Below are positions 12,875 to 13,661 of a DNA stretch of 13,661 nt, piece after piece; the first letter of the stretch is position 1, and every line of letters begins with the position of its first letter. The DNA comes from Asaia bogorensis (GTDB lineage Bacteria; Pseudomonadota; Alphaproteobacteria; Acetobacterales; Acetobacteraceae). A program made the translations under genes and the position numbers. The DNA lies in contig CAMCEP010000050.1 in NCBI GenBank assembly GCA_945873675.1, forward strand, positions 1 through 13,661. The letters are read 5' to 3'. The notes beneath the pieces were generated by a model. That model saw only the letters and a program-made list of their open reading frames with translations. It was not told the DNA's origin and searched no databases.

Positions 12875-13660
12875 TCAGGTGATGGGGTCGAAGCGCATGC
12901 GCTCACCCACCAGCCGCACCTGCATCGCTTTGCCAATCTGTGCTGCCGGAAAGCCTTCCCGCACGGCATAGAAGCCGGCGATGGAAACCAATTCCGGATC
13001 GAAATTCAGCGCGAAAACCCGCGCTTCCATGTTGCTGGCCCCACCCGCAATCGCGCGGCCACGCAAAGCGCCATAGACATGGATATTGCCATCCGCAATC
13101 ACCTCAGCCCCCGCATTGACGGTGGAGGTGATGATCAGATCAGCGCCTTCCGCCCAAATGCGCTGGCCGGCGCGTACCGGCTGTTCAACCACCATGGTGC
13201 TGCGCGCGGCAGCGGGCTTGCTGGTTGGCAATGGCGGCGGTGCCGGTGCGGCTTGCGCGGCCTCATTACCAGGAGGCAGGGCGGGGGCAGCGATATCCTC
13301 ATCCGTTTCCTTGCCGCCTACGCTGCGCACCGGGGGTAGCCCGTAGGATATCGCGACGTTGCGCATTTCCGCCGTGCCGCCGGTGGTGCCGATCGGCATA
13401 ATCTCAAGCTCACGCAGGCCCTGGATCAGGCCAGGGAAATCCACCTCATTTGGGGGAACCTGAATGTCACTGAGGCCAAGCACAATCGGCGCAAAGCGCA
13501 GAAAGCCAGGCGCGCGGCGGAACTGGTCGCCAATCGCCGGCACCACCACTTCCGGGCGATGATCCAGCAGGCGCAGCACAAGCAGATTGAAATTCGCCCC
13601 GCGCAGGCGAAAGGGTTCAATGCGGGTGGCGTTATCTGGCCTTGGCGCGGCGCTGGGCAT
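12875..13660 (-). CDS. minC: Septum formation inhibitor MinC, start at window edge
   Basis: A 261-residue MinC, the FtsZ-polymer antagonist carried to the membrane by MinD. The N-terminal domain (about 15-108, FRLRGANFNLLVLRL... to ISYGLP) acts on FtsZ. A Pro/Ala-rich linker (about 122-152) leads to the C-terminal beta-helix (about 156-261: GADLIITSTVNAGAEVIAD, NIHVYGALRGRAIAGG, LVSIAGFY) that dimerises and binds MinD. The usual MinD-contact motif RSGQ reads RAGQ here (163-166). The ATG at 13660 gives a family-like N-terminus, but the window ends one base later, so its ribosome site cannot be checked and the true start could lie further out. It is the first visible gene of minCDE; the operon promoter is outside the window. 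Confidence 0.94.
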   Translation of the reverse strand: MPSAAPRPDNATRIEPFRLRGANFNLLVLRLLDHRPEVVVPAIGDQFRRAPGFLRFAPIVLGLSDIQVPPNEVDFPGLIQGLRELEIMPIGTTGGTAEMRNVAISYGLPPVRSVGGKETDEDIAAPALPPGNEAAQAAPAPPPLPTSKPAAARSTMVVEQPVRAGQRIWAEGADLIITSTVNAGAEVIADGNIHVYGALRGRAIAGGASNMEARVFALNFDPELVSIAGFYAVREGFPAAQIGKAMQVRLVGERMRFDPIT

Positions 13661-13661
13661 G

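Noticed and set aside
1..13661. A defence, phage or other novel multi-gene system
   Set aside because: All genes fall into known housekeeping or accessory families in short operons; there is no integrase, transposase, toxin-antitoxin, reverse transcriptase, nuclease/ATPase cassette or CRISPR-like repeat array.
1..13661. tRNA or rRNA genes
   Set aside because: No cloverleaf with a GGTTCGAATCC-type T-arm and no rRNA-like stretch was noticed on either strand; this was by eye, and a tRNAscan-SE run would settle it.

Overview
The window is chromosomal DNA from a GC-rich alphaproteobacterium. The layout (RibA with a decayed N-terminal half, EpmA beside an EpmB-type aminomutase, a Tim44/TimA-type membrane protein, a Tat-type LivK-like binding protein, minCDE) fits Rhodospirillales, perhaps Acetobacteraceae such as Roseomonas and relatives. 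That placement is inference from gene families and base composition; there is no rRNA or other marker gene. Coding density is very high, with no gene-free stretch above 300 bases. I see no tRNA, rRNA, CRISPR array, transposase, prophage or plasmid gene.

Left part (1-5311): a short-chain dehydrogenase cut by the window edge (+) ends tail to tail with a small BLUF blue-light sensor (-). A FkbM-type methyltransferase (+) follows and converges on epmA (-). epmA and epmB/kamA (+) are divergent from a 37-bp gap and encode the two enzymes that make and attach beta-lysine to elongation factor P; efp itself is not here. Downstream is an orphan periplasmic binding protein with a twin-arginine-type signal and no transporter genes.

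Middle part (5312-8722): ribA (-) and a signal-less L,D-transpeptidase-like gene (-) form a two-gene operon. A PhoB/OmpR-type response regulator (+) is divergent from it. A histidine phosphatase (-) converges on the regulator, with a compact terminator hairpin between them.

Right part (8734-13660): a TimA-like single-pass membrane protein (+), a spacer full of hairpins, then a 692-residue membrane protein with a von Willebrand A-like domain and a catalytically dead glutamine-amidotransferase-like domain (+). A second spacer is almost wholly made of nested inverted repeats. The minC-minD-minE division-site operon (-) runs in from the right edge.

I did not find a convincing undescribed multi-gene system. 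The most interesting signals are in the short non-coding spacers: a shared TATA core between epmA and epmB that would make epmB leaderless, a palindrome over the timA -10 box, an intrinsic-terminator-like hairpin with no sense-strand gene, and two structured intergenic elements flanking the 692-residue gene. Several proteins also lack their usual neighbours.
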